A stretch of DNA of 56,688 nt, taken from positions 1-56,688 of the forward strand of contig NZ_AKCS01000020.1 in assembly GCF_000299035.1 (NCBI RefSeq), given 5' to 3'. The translations under genes and the position numbers were made by a program. This DNA is from Bacillus bingmayongensis. Lineage in GTDB: Bacteria; Bacillota; Bacilli; Bacillales; Bacillaceae_G. Below the pieces are notes generated by a model. That model was not told where the DNA came from and made no database searches. It saw nothing but the letters and a program-made list of their open reading frames with translations. Of this stretch, positions 7,097 through 15,482 are shown piece by piece. How positions within the stretch are numbered: position 1 is the first letter of the stretch; each line of letters begins with the position of its first letter.

Positions 7097-8211
7097 GAAG
7101 GTTTCCTCCCAAGAGGTTTGATTAGGCCACAGCACGAGTATGTCATATCTTTATAGAGTTCTACTGGTACGTTTTTTTCTTTTGCAAGAAGTAAAATGTG
7201 TTTTAGGTCTGGATTGTTTTCGTCACGGATTAAAATTTTCCATGGTACTCGTCTTAGTAAAACCCGCGTTGTTTCTCCAACTCCTGGTTTAATTAAATTT
7301 ATATTTTCTATTCCAAAATGCTTTTGAATAGACGTGATGTCTTGCAGCCCTTGCCAAGATGGTTCTGTATAGGTAGCGATAACGTGCTCTAGTTGCTTTG
7401 TTACGTCATTGCTAATGGAAGGGAATAGTGCTGTGATTTCTTCAATAAAGAAGTTAGATAAATCTTCTGTTTCTAGTTCTCTATAATATTTGGCGCCGTG
7501 AAAATCATTTGGACCAATATAAGTTTCATTTAAAACTGTGCGACTGATTAATCCTGATACGGTCGCGTTTAAACATGCGCTTGGAATGAGGTAATCCTCT
7601 CGTGTTCCATATATAGAAGTACAATAGCCAGGATCAGCAAGTACGGCCATGCAGTCTGAGATATATTCATGATTCTTTTCGTTAAATGTATGCACAGATT
7701 GGCGTAGTTCTTTTTTTATCGCACCTTTTCCAGTCCAGCCATCAATGAACTGAATGGTTTGATTTGGATGGTGCTGCAAAATATAATGAAGTGCATTTTC
7801 ATCAATGCCACGCCCCCGAATAATAGAAACACAATAATGTGGCAAGTCAAGATTATATTGATAACGAATATATCGTTTTATTAAAACGCCAATTGGTGTA
7901 CCGGCTCTTGCTAGCGAAACAAGAACAAGGTTCTTTCCTTTCGTTCTTATAATTTGCTCGGCTACTACACCGGCTGCAATGGCTAGCTTACGTTTGTATT
8001 GCTCGAGTGAAGCAAAAAATAAATCCATATAAGGTTTAGATGGTTTATATTCAATTGGAAGCATTTCAGAGTAATGTGTGCCCGTTTGAATTGCTTGTTC
8101 TCTTTCTTCTGTTGCCCTTTCTTCTATGACATCACTAATATCTTTTAATAGAAAAATAGCATCTTCTTTCGCATAACTACCGATAAGTTGTAATGTTTTG
8201 GCCCTGGTCAT
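7093..8211 (-). CDS. StiP-family protein (predicted cysteine protease/PRTase-associated)
   Basis: This 372-residue protein matches the family annotated as cysteine protease StiP, which accompanies Ter operons. The central region (VLVSLARAGTPIGVLIKRY and the downstream FIDGWTGKGAI) resembles a PRPP-binding phosphoribosyltransferase core. The C-terminal part (from about residue 285) resembles a PELOTA-like RNA-binding module. Despite the family name, its activity is a prediction. It starts with an ATGA overlap on the PRTase gene and overlaps the HAD gene in the same way, so translation is probably coupled. Confidence 0.78.
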   Translation of the reverse strand: MTRAKTLQLIGSYAKEDAIFLLKDISDVIEERATEEREQAIQTGTHYSEMLPIEYKPSKPYMDLFFASLEQYKRKLAIAAGVVAEQIIRTKGKNLVLVSLARAGTPIGVLIKRYIRYQYNLDLPHYCVSIIRGRGIDENALHYILQHHPNQTIQFIDGWTGKGAIKKELRQSVHTFNEKNHEYISDCMAVLADPGYCTSIYGTREDYLIPSACLNATVSGLISRTVLNETYIGPNDFHGAKYYRELETEDLSNFFIEEITALFPSISNDVTKQLEHVIATYTEPSWQGLQDITSIQKHFGIENINLIKPGVGETTRVLLRRVPWKILIRDENNPDLKHILLLAKEKNVPVELYKDMTYSCCGLIKPLGRKPS

Positions 8212-9596
8212 ATTTCTTCACCCTCGCTTTCTAGTAAGCCCTTAAATGAAACGATATGAATGAGCGGAATAACCGTTTGTAATTGTGTAAGAAGGGGGTG
8301 GAAAGTATCTTCTTGTAAATCACGCTCTATAAAAAGAAAGACTTCATCGTAGTCCCCCGGCCGGATGTTATAAAAATAATTTGTAACTGCTTTGTCTTCA
8401 GGGCTTTCATAGGAAAAACGGCTATAAATAGCATATTGTGTATCACCTATGTAAGGATGAATCGGACTTCGTGTTGTTGATTGATAGGAAATGTTTTCTC
8501 CCATTTCAGCAGCAATCCGCATTGGAAGATACATAAATTCACCGGTTCCTAAGCAGAGTGTCTGTTGACCTTTTCGTTTTTTCTTTAAATCATGGCCAAT
8601 CTTTTTAGAAAAAGAGTGGATATGCTTTTGATCATCAGATGAAATGCCAAAGCGCCCTGTGTAGTTTATGTAGTTGATATCATGCTGGATAGATGTATAA
8701 GGTAAAGTAGGGCATGGAATTATATGTTTTTCTATTTTAGATTCTATTGATTGATAAGCTGTTTCATCACGTGAAGAGGAAGTAACAATAGGACTACCAA
8801 TTACGTTAATTGAACCGCTTAATAGAGAAATCACATGAATCGTAATATCAAGTTCTTGCTCGAGCTCTGTAAATTGTTTTCGATGTGCATCTGAGCGCCA
8901 ATCTAATAAAGAAGCAACGATATATTCTTTTCTTGGAAACTTTTCTTGAATGGATCTGATGATATTTAGTACGGTTTTTCCTGTTGTCATTTCGTCATCC
9001 ACAAGGACGATAGGCTGTTCATTTTGGAAATAGCTTTTGTCCACATAGCAACGATGAGACGTCGCATGAGAATGTTCTTCTTCAAATGTAATGACGGAAT
9101 CGATTTGTGAGATCGTCTCCCTTGTTGTATGAACATATTTTGCATTTTGAAAACATTGAAACATAGCGTGTCCTAATGCGGTAGCTGTTTCAGCAAATCC
9201 AATAAATAAGACTTCTTTTTCTAGAGGGAATTGATACTGGAGAATTGCCTCTAGTTCATTATTGGTACTGTCTTTAGAAGAAATCAGGTTAAGAATTTCT
9301 TTTTGATATGGATGATTTGTATGATGCAATATCTCCATATATCTTGCAGCAAGAGCGCGTCCTCCAGCTAAAGAGGTTGCAGGTAGAACGGGAAGGTGTT
9401 TCCCTAAAATGGTACTCACAAATAAAAAACCGCGTTTCTTATTCATTCTTGCGGCCATTTGAAATAGCTGATCTGGCGATAATAAATATGGATTATCTCG
9501 TACATCTATATGAACTGTTATTTTATTTAAAATGTGGTACGTGTACGTTTTGTTTTGATTTTTCGGTAAGGAGATCGATGAAAGTTTGTTGTTCAT
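8208..9596 (-). CDS. phosphoribosyltransferase with C-terminal TRSP domain
   Basis: This 462-residue protein has a PRTase core with the PRPP-binding motif VLVDDEMTTGKT (near residues 197-208) and a C-terminal TRSP domain, the combination found in Ter biosynthetic operons. It is expected to attach or remove a ribosyl-phosphate on a base-like substrate. The ATG at 9596 lies six bases after GGGGTG and inside the 3' end of the upstream lyase gene (74-bp overlap). Conserved sequence begins near residue 17, so a shorter product is possible. The 3' end overlaps the StiP start by 4 bp. Confidence 0.82.
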   Translation of the reverse strand: MNNKLSSISLPKNQNKTYTYHILNKITVHIDVRDNPYLLSPDQLFQMAARMNKKRGFLFVSTILGKHLPVLPATSLAGGRALAARYMEILHHTNHPYQKEILNLISSKDSTNNELEAILQYQFPLEKEVLFIGFAETATALGHAMFQCFQNAKYVHTTRETISQIDSVITFEEEHSHATSHRCYVDKSYFQNEQPIVLVDDEMTTGKTVLNIIRSIQEKFPRKEYIVASLLDWRSDAHRKQFTELEQELDITIHVISLLSGSINVIGSPIVTSSSRDETAYQSIESKIEKHIIPCPTLPYTSIQHDINYINYTGRFGISSDDQKHIHSFSKKIGHDLKKKRKGQQTLCLGTGEFMYLPMRIAAEMGENISYQSTTRSPIHPYIGDTQYAIYSRFSYESPEDKAVTNYFYNIRPGDYDEVFLFIERDLQEDTFHPLLTQLQTVIPLIHIVSFKGLLESEGEEI

Positions 9597-10737
9597 GTAG
9601 CACCCCGTAAATATTAGATTTCAGAAGTGTTTTACGCGCCCAATTATAATGCGGCTTCACTTCATTCATTTTGTTAGAAAAGCTGCTTTTCATCACGCCG
9701 TTATACGTCTGAGCAGCTTCAAAAATTGTTTTTGCATCTAAATAATCCTCTAACGTTACAACATGCAAGGCTTGTACAAGTTTAATGTGGGAAGGGTGAA
9801 TAACCGTTTTTCCAATCAATCCATTTGATTGATCGAGCAAGACTTCATGAATTAATCCATCCTCATAGCGATGAAGCATGTCCTCACGCATTGTAAGCCC
9901 AGCGCTTCCGAATGAATCACGAAACGGTGTTTGCCGGAGCTGTGGTTTTAGTACGCGCTGCGTGTTTCCGAAGTACTCCCACACCGGTCCAGATATAACA
10001 TATTCATCTGCCTTTCTAGAAAAAATATTGATAATATCAGAAATACAATCGCGAATAATAGAAATGTCATAGATCGTCGTATCCTTGTTACGGCGAATGC
10101 CGAATAGACCTGAAAAATCCGTCGCACCAATTCGGACATTTAAAATAAAATCACGGTAAGAATCTAAGATTTCTTTAATTGCTAGTAACGTATCAATACG
10201 AGTTTCTTTATAAATAATTTCAGGAGACTCTAAAATAGGCATCCCATAAAGTGAAAGCGAATATGTTTCGTTTATATCCGATAGTTCATGAATGTAAGAC
10301 ATTCCGTTAGCTGGAGTGAACTTAGGAAAAACAAAACCACTTATACAATGAATGGCGTTGCCTAGTTCGTGAACAAGTGAACGCATTTGTTTTGGTTCAC
10401 GAATCCGAATAAAGAGAAGTGGTATATCTGATGGAAGAAATTTATTTACATCAATCATATGAGCCAGTAGTTGCATTTGTATGACGACGTTTTGCTCGGC
10501 AAGTTTCACTTCTCCATCACTAATGGAATCTTCTAAACAAAGTACAATCGATGTTGTACCTTCGTGCTTTTTTCTAACGATGTCATCTGCAATAGTTCTC
10601 TTTGTTCCAGGTGTATATAGAGTAGCTCCTAATGCATAAGCTAATTGTTCTTTTGGCATGTCTTTTGAAAACTCAATAGGCTCCTGATAGAAAAGTTTTT
10701 GCTTTTCTTCAACAGGGAGGTAGGAAAAATACTTCAA
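9523..10737 (-). CDS. HpcH/HpaI aldolase-citrate lyase family protein (CitE-like), Ter operon
   Basis: This 404-residue TIM-barrel C-C bond lyase is of the CitE-like group. Visible elements are the acidic strand end CLEDSISDGEV, the LFIRIREPKQM arginine strand and the HCISGFVFPKF strand. These lyases use Mg2+ and CoA-thioester or keto-acid substrates, but the substrate here is unknown. It is the first gene of the operon, with a TTG start after GAGGTGG. The ATP-grasp and TerD genes usually linked to it are absent from this window. The upstream intergenic region is shared with a divergent GNAT gene. Confidence 0.8.
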   Translation of the reverse strand: MKYFSYLPVEEKQKLFYQEPIEFSKDMPKEQLAYALGATLYTPGTKRTIADDIVRKKHEGTTSIVLCLEDSISDGEVKLAEQNVVIQMQLLAHMIDVNKFLPSDIPLLFIRIREPKQMRSLVHELGNAIHCISGFVFPKFTPANGMSYIHELSDINETYSLSLYGMPILESPEIIYKETRIDTLLAIKEILDSYRDFILNVRIGATDFSGLFGIRRNKDTTIYDISIIRDCISDIINIFSRKADEYVISGPVWEYFGNTQRVLKPQLRQTPFRDSFGSAGLTMREDMLHRYEDGLIHEVLLDQSNGLIGKTVIHPSHIKLVQALHVVTLEDYLDAKTIFEAAQTYNGVMKSSFSNKMNEVKPHYNWARKTLLKSNIYGVLHEQQTFIDLLTEKSKQNVHVPHFK

Positions 10738-10781
10738 GTTGTCACCACCTCATTTAAAATAGTTAACCCAATCGTAACACG

Positions 10782-10873
10782 CTAACAAAAGTTTTCCAAT
10801 TTAGTATTTTAAAAATTTACAAAGTTTTCAAAAATAGAAGGTTAATTTCAGGATTCATGTAGAACTTTGTTAG
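10782..10873. promoter_or_regulatory. spaced inverted repeat between Ter operon and GNAT gene
   Basis: CTAACAAAAGTT (10782-10793) and AACTTTGTTAG (10863-10873) form an 11-bp inverted repeat with one extra A, separated by about 70 bp of A/T-rich DNA in the divergent promoter region. They could be paired operator half-sites or a chance repeat. Confidence 0.3.
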
Positions 10874-10902
10874 TAATTCGTTTTTAGAAAGGGGAAAGAA
10901 AG

Positions 10903-11376
10903 ATGAATATACATAAACTAACAAGGACAGAAGCAAAAGAAATCAATACATGGCAGTATGAGGAACCGTATTCGTTATACAGCTTTTCAGGAAGTGATGA
11001 AACAATAGAAGAACTGCTAGATGGTACATATTATGGTTGCAGTAATGAACATGGAGAATTCATTGGTTTCTTTTGTTTTGGAGGACACGCGCAAGTTCCA
11101 GGGGGAAGGGATGCGAATTTATATACAGGAGAAGAGACCGTAGATATCGGACTTGGAATGAAGCCAGAGCTAACAGGGAAAAGGACGGGGAAGTCTTTTT
11201 TTCAAACAGGAATAGAGTTTGCCATAAGTGAATTTCAGGCTAAAAAAATACGTTTAAGTGTAGCAACTTTTAATAAACGTGCAATTAAATTATATAAAAA
11301 TATTGGTTTTCAAATAGGACCAACTTTCATGAGCCGAGGAATAGAGTTTATGCTAATGGAATACGACTTGAAATAA
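10903..11376 (+). CDS. GNAT-family N-acetyltransferase
   Basis: This 157-residue acetyltransferase shows the GNAT fold. The acetyl-CoA pyrophosphate loop is in KPELTGKRTGKSF (near residues 87-99), and the terminal strand and helix are in LSVATFNKRAIKLYKNIGF. The substrate cannot be inferred. ATG 10903 follows AAAGGGGAAAG. It is transcribed divergently from the Ter-type operon. A terminator-associated repeat begins at its stop codon. Confidence 0.85.
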   Translation: MNIHKLTRTEAKEINTWQYEEPYSLYSFSGSDETIEELLDGTYYGCSNEHGEFIGFFCFGGHAQVPGGRDANLYTGEETVDIGLGMKPELTGKRTGKSFFQTGIEFAISEFQAKKIRLSVATFNKRAIKLYKNIGFQIGPTFMSRGIEFMLMEYDLK

Positions 11377-11426
11377 ATATATCGGAGTTTTTATATATAT
11401 CGACCATTCAACAAAATGTAACATGA
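11374..11426 (+). repeat. terminator-associated dispersed motif, copy A
   Basis: Contains ATATATCGACCATTCAACA followed by AAATGTAACATG and then an A-run leading into a terminator stem. It aligns with copies at 37925, 41236 (inverted), 53999 (inverted) and, partly, 47240 (inverted). Confidence 0.6.
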
Positions 11427-11430
11427 AAAA

Positions 11431-11455
11431 GGCTGTCAGCACGAAACTGACAGCC
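11431..11455 (-). terminator. terminator of yutG
   Basis: Perfect 9-bp stem GGCTGTCAG/CTGACAGCC followed by a T-run on the minus strand. Confidence 0.8.
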
Positions 11456-11468
11456 TAGACATACAATT

Positions 11469-11960
11469 TTATTCCGCATGCTCAGCGCGATGCGCCAAGC
11501 GACTAGACGCAGCGGCAGCAATTGCTCCGACAATATCATCAAGGAATGTATGAACCTTTCCAGATGATTTATCATTTAAATATTCTAAAATACCCGGTTT
11601 TAATTTATCGATATATCCAAAGTTTGTGAAACCGATAGAGCCGTACACGTTTACGATTGAAAGTGCGATTACTTCATCGACTCCATATAAGCCTTCATCA
11701 CGTTTTACGATATCTTGTAATGGTTCGCTTAACATTCCTTTTTCGGTAAGGACGTCTAATTCGATTCCTGTAATGAGTGCATTTTGTACTTCGCGTTTGG
11801 ATAATACACGTTCTACGTTGTAACGACATTCTGACATCTCTAATTTTGGATGGTATTTCTTTTGAAGAAAATGAACAAGCTCCGCAATATCATCGATTGT
11901 TACACCACGTTCTTGTAGTAGTTGTAATGCTCTTTCTTGTAGTTGATTGGATTCTTTCAT
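11469..11960 (-). CDS. yutG: YutG, phosphatidylglycerophosphatase A-like protein
   Basis: This 163-residue protein corresponds to YutG of the PgpA-like family, which in characterised members removes phosphate from phosphatidylglycerol phosphate. It has the conserved GVTIDDIAELV start of the family core, KRDEGLYGVDEVIALSIVN, and the FLDDIVGAIAAAASSRLAH end, but no clear membrane segments, so its role in lipid synthesis is inferred. ATG 11960 is preceded by AAAGGTGATAAC. It diverges from yutH, as in B. subtilis. Confidence 0.82.
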   Translation of the reverse strand: MKESNQLQERALQLLQERGVTIDDIAELVHFLQKKYHPKLEMSECRYNVERVLSKREVQNALITGIELDVLTEKGMLSEPLQDIVKRDEGLYGVDEVIALSIVNVYGSIGFTNFGYIDKLKPGILEYLNDKSSGKVHTFLDDIVGAIAAAASSRLAHRAEHAE

Positions 11961-12080
11961 GTTATCACCTTTTTTTCTTTTTATTATTTGTATACGTTTC
12001 GCTGCTGTATCATGTGCATAGATAGGAATGAAAGTCGAGCACAAGCTCATATATATATAGAAAAACCATAGGTGGCGACT

Positions 12081-13085
12081 ATGATGATTCAGCATATTTA
12101 TGAGCATTATCAAATGCATGTCAAAGAATTAATCCCCCTTGGCCCCTATAAAAGCTTTTGGATTCGCAATAAAATTTATGTACTCCTCCCGATTGGGAAT
12201 ATGGAGGAAGATGTACTTGTTGAAATGAAAAAATTAAGTGATTATATGAACCAGCAAGGGGATATTACTGTTGCGACTTTCGTTCCGACGGTGCACGGTT
12301 ACTATGTAAGTGAGATAGAAGAAAAAAACTACTGCTTATTAAAAGGTATGCGTTTGCTTGATCGACATGCTACTTCGTTAGGAAGCGAGCTTTCCTTATT
12401 CCATAAACGAGGCGCCTTTTTTCCTGAAGAAATAGAACAATTAAGTCGCATCGGTGAATGGAAGTCATTATGGGAAAAAAGGCTTGATCAATTAGAGAAA
12501 TTTTGGCAATCACAACTTATGAATCAGCCGTCAGATGTATTCGATCAACTATTTATTGAGTCTTTCCCATACTATTTAGGCATTGCTGAAAATGCAATTC
12601 AATATGTTGTTGATACAGAAATAGATGATACACCTCAGCTCGCTGATGCAGCAACGATCTGTCAAGAACGCTTTACACCTTTATTATGGCAGCAAACGAA
12701 TAAATTAAAAATCCCCATCGATTGGGTATATGATCATCCAAGCAGGGATATAGCGGAATGGATTCGCTATATATCGATGGAAAAGAAGCAAGATTGGGAA
12801 CAAACAATTTTTCAGTTTGTAACTGATTATGAGAAAAATTATACACTCTCTTCTTTCGGCTGGCGTTTACTATTTGCGCGTCTTCTTTTTCCACTTCGCT
12901 ACTTTGAAACGGTAGAACAGTACTATCTGACGGGAAATGAAGAACAAAAGAGCATGTACCGAGATCACTTAGAAGACATTTTACACGATGTGAACCGTTC
13001 AGAGCAATTTATGAAACACTTCTATGAATTTCTTCGTTTGCCTGTTGATAAGTTCGGGATTCGAAAGTTGGATTGGTTATCTTAA
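12081..13085 (+). CDS. yutH: YutH, spore coat-associated kinase-fold protein
   Basis: This 334-residue protein matches YutH of the CotS/YutH family, proteins with an aminoglycoside phosphotransferase-like fold associated with the spore coat. No catalytic HxD or DFG-like motif is evident, so it is probably not an active kinase. ATG 12081 lies five bases after AGGTGG; the in-frame GTG at 12072 overlaps that site. Expression in the mother cell is expected from the family, not seen in the sequence. Confidence 0.82.
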   Translation: MMIQHIYEHYQMHVKELIPLGPYKSFWIRNKIYVLLPIGNMEEDVLVEMKKLSDYMNQQGDITVATFVPTVHGYYVSEIEEKNYCLLKGMRLLDRHATSLGSELSLFHKRGAFFPEEIEQLSRIGEWKSLWEKRLDQLEKFWQSQLMNQPSDVFDQLFIESFPYYLGIAENAIQYVVDTEIDDTPQLADAATICQERFTPLLWQQTNKLKIPIDWVYDHPSRDIAEWIRYISMEKKQDWEQTIFQFVTDYEKNYTLSSFGWRLLFARLLFPLRYFETVEQYYLTGNEEQKSMYRDHLEDILHDVNRSEQFMKHFYEFLRLPVDKFGIRKLDWLS

Positions 13086-13099
13086 TAGGAATTTATAAA

Positions 13100-13126
13100 A
13101 AAGAGACCAATTATGGTCTCTTTTTT
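13100..13126. terminator. bidirectional terminator after yutH
   Basis: Stem AAAGAGACC/GGTCTCTTT with a 6-nt loop and flanking A and T runs. Confidence 0.8.
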
Positions 13127-13142
13127 ATAAATTATCCAGTTT

Positions 13143-13299
13143 CAGCGATTCTAAACAAGCCGCTTCCGCTTTTAAAAGATATCCAGCTCCAGCGGCTAGA
13201 ATCTCCGGCCGTTTCGCCTCCTCGGACGAAGCAAAAAGCGCTTCTCTGTCGGAGGCTCCAACGTCCTGCGATTCTGAGCAAGCCGCTTCCGCTTTTAAA
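13143..13299 (+). repeat. dispersed structured repeat family 2, copy 1 (bcr-type)
   Basis: About 155 bp bounded by near-identical direct repeats (GCGATTCTAAACAAGCCGC and GCGATTCTGAGCAAGCCGC, each followed by TTCCGCTTTTAAA). Internal pairings are GCCGCT (13159-13164) with AGCGGC (13191-13196), GCCTCC (13216-13221) with GGAGGC (13251-13256), and GAAGC (13228-13232) with GCTTC (13240-13244). A diverged copy with compensatory changes is at 41322-41465. Confidence 0.75.
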
Positions 13300-13536
13300 T
13301 TAAAATACTTGTTCTACTTCGATAACGCCTGGTACTTCTTCAAGTAGTGCGCGTTCGATACCAGCTTTTAATGTGATTGTAGAACTTGGACAGCTACCGC
13401 ATGCACCCATAAGACGCAGTTTTACAATACCATCTTCAATATCTACTAACTCAACGTCACCGCCATCACGAAGTAAGAACGGGCGTAATTTATCTAATAC
13501 TTCTAGTACTTGTTCTTGCATATTTGGGTTTTCCAT
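13300..13536 (-). CDS. yutI: YutI, NifU-like (Nfu) Fe-S cluster scaffold/carrier
   Basis: This 78-residue protein is a single NifU C-terminal domain. The cluster-binding motif is CGSC (C46, C49) in [20 protein letters not shown]. Nfu proteins bind a [4Fe-4S] cluster, usually between two monomers, and deliver it to apoproteins. The ATG is preceded by AAAGGAG. Its stop codon directly abuts repeat family 2, so any terminator must lie in or beyond that element. It diverges from yuzD. Confidence 0.92.
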   Translation of the reverse strand: MENPNMQEQVLEVLDKLRPFLLRDGGDVELVDIEDGIVKLRLMGACGSCPSSTITLKAGIERALLEEVPGVIEVEQVF

Positions 13537-13743
13537 TTTTATCGACTCCTTTCATCCATTTTATTATAATCAAGATACAGGGGAAAATCTATTTTTTCTG
13601 TTCTTGTTTTATTGTCAAAATATTGTATCATGTTTACAACGTGTTTTTTCAGTATAGGGACAAGAAATGAACTTGTAAAGGGATGTGCTTATAAGATAAG
13701 GCGTCTAGATGTACTGTTAGAACAGGGAAATGGGGGAAAAGTA

Positions 13744-14052
13744 ATGGTAAATGTTCAAGTATATGGGGCGAAAGTAATTTGTGCGAGCTGCGTTGGAATG
13801 CCGTCTTCGACTGAAACATTTGAATGGCTACAAGCGGCGATTGGCCGCAAATATGAAGGACAAGATGATAAATTCAAGTTTGAATACATTGATATTCAGG
13901 AAGAGCAAGAAGATGCTGAGAAGCAAGCTTTTGCAGAGCGTGTGATTGAGGAGGATTTATTTTATCCAGTTGTTCTTGTAAACGGAGAGATTGTTGGAGA
14001 AGGAAATCCTCGTTTGAAGGACGTATACGAAGAAATCGAGAAATATTTATAA
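13744..14052 (+). CDS. yuzD: YuzD, DUF1462 thioredoxin-like protein
   Basis: This 102-residue protein of the YuzD (DUF1462) family has an N-terminal VQVYGAKVICASC strand with a CxxC pair. The following sequence, including FYPVVLVNGEIVGEGNPRL, suggests a thioredoxin/glutaredoxin-like fold with a cis-proline. Function is unproven; synteny with yutI and yuzB, both cysteine-motif proteins, suggests thiol or Fe-S work. ATG 13744 follows GGGGGAAAAG; the longer frame upstream has no coding character. Confidence 0.85.
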   Translation: MVNVQVYGAKVICASCVGMPSSTETFEWLQAAIGRKYEGQDDKFKFEYIDIQEEQEDAEKQAFAERVIEEDLFYPVVLVNGEIVGEGNPRLKDVYEEIEKYL

Positions 14053-14055
14053 TAT

Positions 14056-14098
14056 AAAAGCCTTCGTGATGAGTGAAACATTGCAAAGGCTTTTCTTA
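14056..14098 (+). terminator. terminator after yuzD
   Basis: AAAAGCCTT pairs with AAGGCTTTT across a 21-base loop, followed by a T-rich tract. It partly precedes the next ribosome binding site. Confidence 0.55.
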
Positions 14099-14132
14099 TA
14101 TGTGGATTGTTTCATTTAGGAGGGAATATGTA

Positions 14133-14921
14133 GTGAAACATGAGTTGCCAGAAGAAATACAGAGTTTGATGAAGCAATATGTGAATGGATTGCAAGCCGT
14201 TTTTTCGAATGAAAAGTTAATTGGTGTATATGTATACGGTTCAATCGCTTTAGGTGCGTTTCATTTAGATACAAGCGATGTTGATTTTGTAACGGTAACG
14301 AGAGAAGAGATTAGTGCAGCTGAGAAAATACAAATAATGAATCTACATAAGAGACTTAACAATCATACTTTAGGAAGACGAATGGATGGTATGTATATTC
14401 CGCTTGCTAATTTAGGAAAACAAAATCAGGAGATGCCGCAATATGTATATTGTGCTGATGGGAAGATTAACGTAGGTCACTGGGATGTGAATGCTGTGAC
14501 ATGGTGGACACTGAAGAACCGTGGAATTACTGTGATCGGAGAAGAAGTAAGTGAGCTTCCCTTTGAGGCTCCATGGAGTAAAGTTGTAGAGACAATGAAA
14601 TATAACGTGGAACAATACTGGAGTGAAAAAGCAGCGAGGCCATACTTATTTCTTATTGAAGAGTGGGTGGAATCGGCTGTTGTAACGATGGGACGTATTT
14701 TGTATACGTTAGAGCATGAAACGATTGTTTCGAAGGATAAAGGATTACAATATATGATGGAATCATCCTCTGGAAAATGGGAACCTTTGTTACAAGAGGT
14801 AGAGCGGATACGCCATAATAAGGGAGCAAAACGAACGATGTCCATTTGGAAGCGGGCAGGTATGACGAAGAGGTATTTGCTTAGTGGGATTGAGGAGTGC
14901 CGGAAGAAGTGGGAAGGATAA
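14133..14921 (+). CDS. nucleotidyltransferase, aminoglycoside adenylyltransferase-like (DUF4111)
   Basis: This 262-residue protein has the N-terminal pol-beta nucleotidyltransferase motif VYGSIALGAFHLDTSDVDF (GS...DVD metal ligands, near residues 35-53) and a C-terminal DUF4111 helical domain, the arrangement of AadA/Ant(9) enzymes. Those adenylylate spectinomycin or streptomycin, but many chromosomal homologues have no demonstrated resistance role. The start is GTG at 14133, eight bases after AGGAGGG. It has no clear operon partner. Confidence 0.8.
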   Translation: MKHELPEEIQSLMKQYVNGLQAVFSNEKLIGVYVYGSIALGAFHLDTSDVDFVTVTREEISAAEKIQIMNLHKRLNNHTLGRRMDGMYIPLANLGKQNQEMPQYVYCADGKINVGHWDVNAVTWWTLKNRGITVIGEEVSELPFEAPWSKVVETMKYNVEQYWSEKAARPYLFLIEEWVESAVVTMGRILYTLEHETIVSKDKGLQYMMESSSGKWEPLLQEVERIRHNKGAKRTMSIWKRAGMTKRYLLSGIEECRKKWEG

Positions 14922-14994
14922 AAAAGCAGAAGAGTATCAAATTTATATTGAGGAAAATGCGTGGTATTAATCGTAAAACTCTAAATGAAACTCC

Positions 14995-15088
14995 ATGAAG
15001 TGAAAAGTTAATCAGTGGGGGCTTCATCCCTCACTGATTATTAGTCCTCACCAATCGGGGTCTTACTGCCCTCGAATAGCGGGATAAA
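14995..15088 (-). repeat. bcr1-like repeat, copy 1 (internally shortened)
   Basis: Reading the minus strand it begins TTTATCCCGCTATTCGAGGGCAG with the core CCCGATTGGTGAGGACTA and ends near CTTCAT, matching copies at 48211 and 49303. An inner hairpin AATCAGTG/CACTGATT is intact, but the central arm is missing. It lies downstream of the nucleotidyltransferase gene. Confidence 0.65.
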
Positions 15089-15095
15089 ATATTAT

Positions 15096-15122
15096 GACCT
15101 CTGTAGTAGCACTATAGAGGTC
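15096..15122. other. strong hairpin without U-tract
   Basis: GACCTCT/AGAGGTC arms with further pairing possible in the loop (GTAGT/ACTAT). It directly follows the bcr1-like repeat; neither strand has a clear T-run, so terminator function is doubtful. Confidence 0.4.
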
Positions 15123-15181
15123 GGTTTGTAGATAAAGGGATTTGTTAGTTCTTAACGTACACGCTACATAGCTACTCATTA

Positions 15182-15340
15182 TTATGCTGTGGAACTATTC
15201 TCATCTTTACGTACTTCAAAAAATTCATTTTTGCACAAGTATTTAAAAATCCTTTGTGTAACTTGTTCTTCTTGATCTAATAAGAAGCGATGATCAAAAG
15301 CATAGAAGGATTGTCCCTGAATTAATTTAACATAATACAT
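15182..15340 (-). CDS. small hypothetical protein, possibly YqbF-like
   Basis: This 52-residue protein begins MYYVKLIQGQSFYAFDHRF and continues with a short acidic helix. The start resembles small Bacillus proteins of the YqbF N-terminal type, but I cannot confirm that family. It has no signal or membrane segment. ATG 15340 lies eight bases after GGAGG; an in-frame upstream ATG lacks a good site. It is isolated on the minus strand beyond the terminator of the zinc-ribbon gene. Confidence 0.5.
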   Translation of the reverse strand: MYYVKLIQGQSFYAFDHRFLLDQEEQVTQRIFKYLCKNEFFEVRKDENSSTA

Positions 15341-15426
15341 CACATACACCTCCGTTATAGAACGATCCAAATCTAAAGATTTATTACTATATTATCCATA
15401 AATTGGATTGAGATACCTAAAAAGAG

Positions 15427-15482
15427 ATATTTAATATAAAAAGAGTTCACAATAGGATGTGAACTCTTTTTATATTAAATAT
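15427..15482. terminator. 24-bp perfect inverted repeat, terminator
   Basis: The arms at 15427-15450 and 15459-15482 are exact reverse complements (24 bp) around an eight-base loop. The inner part, AAAAAGAGTTCAC/GTGAACTCTTTTT, is a bidirectional terminator. The right arm overlaps the last codons of the zinc-ribbon gene. Confidence 0.85.
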
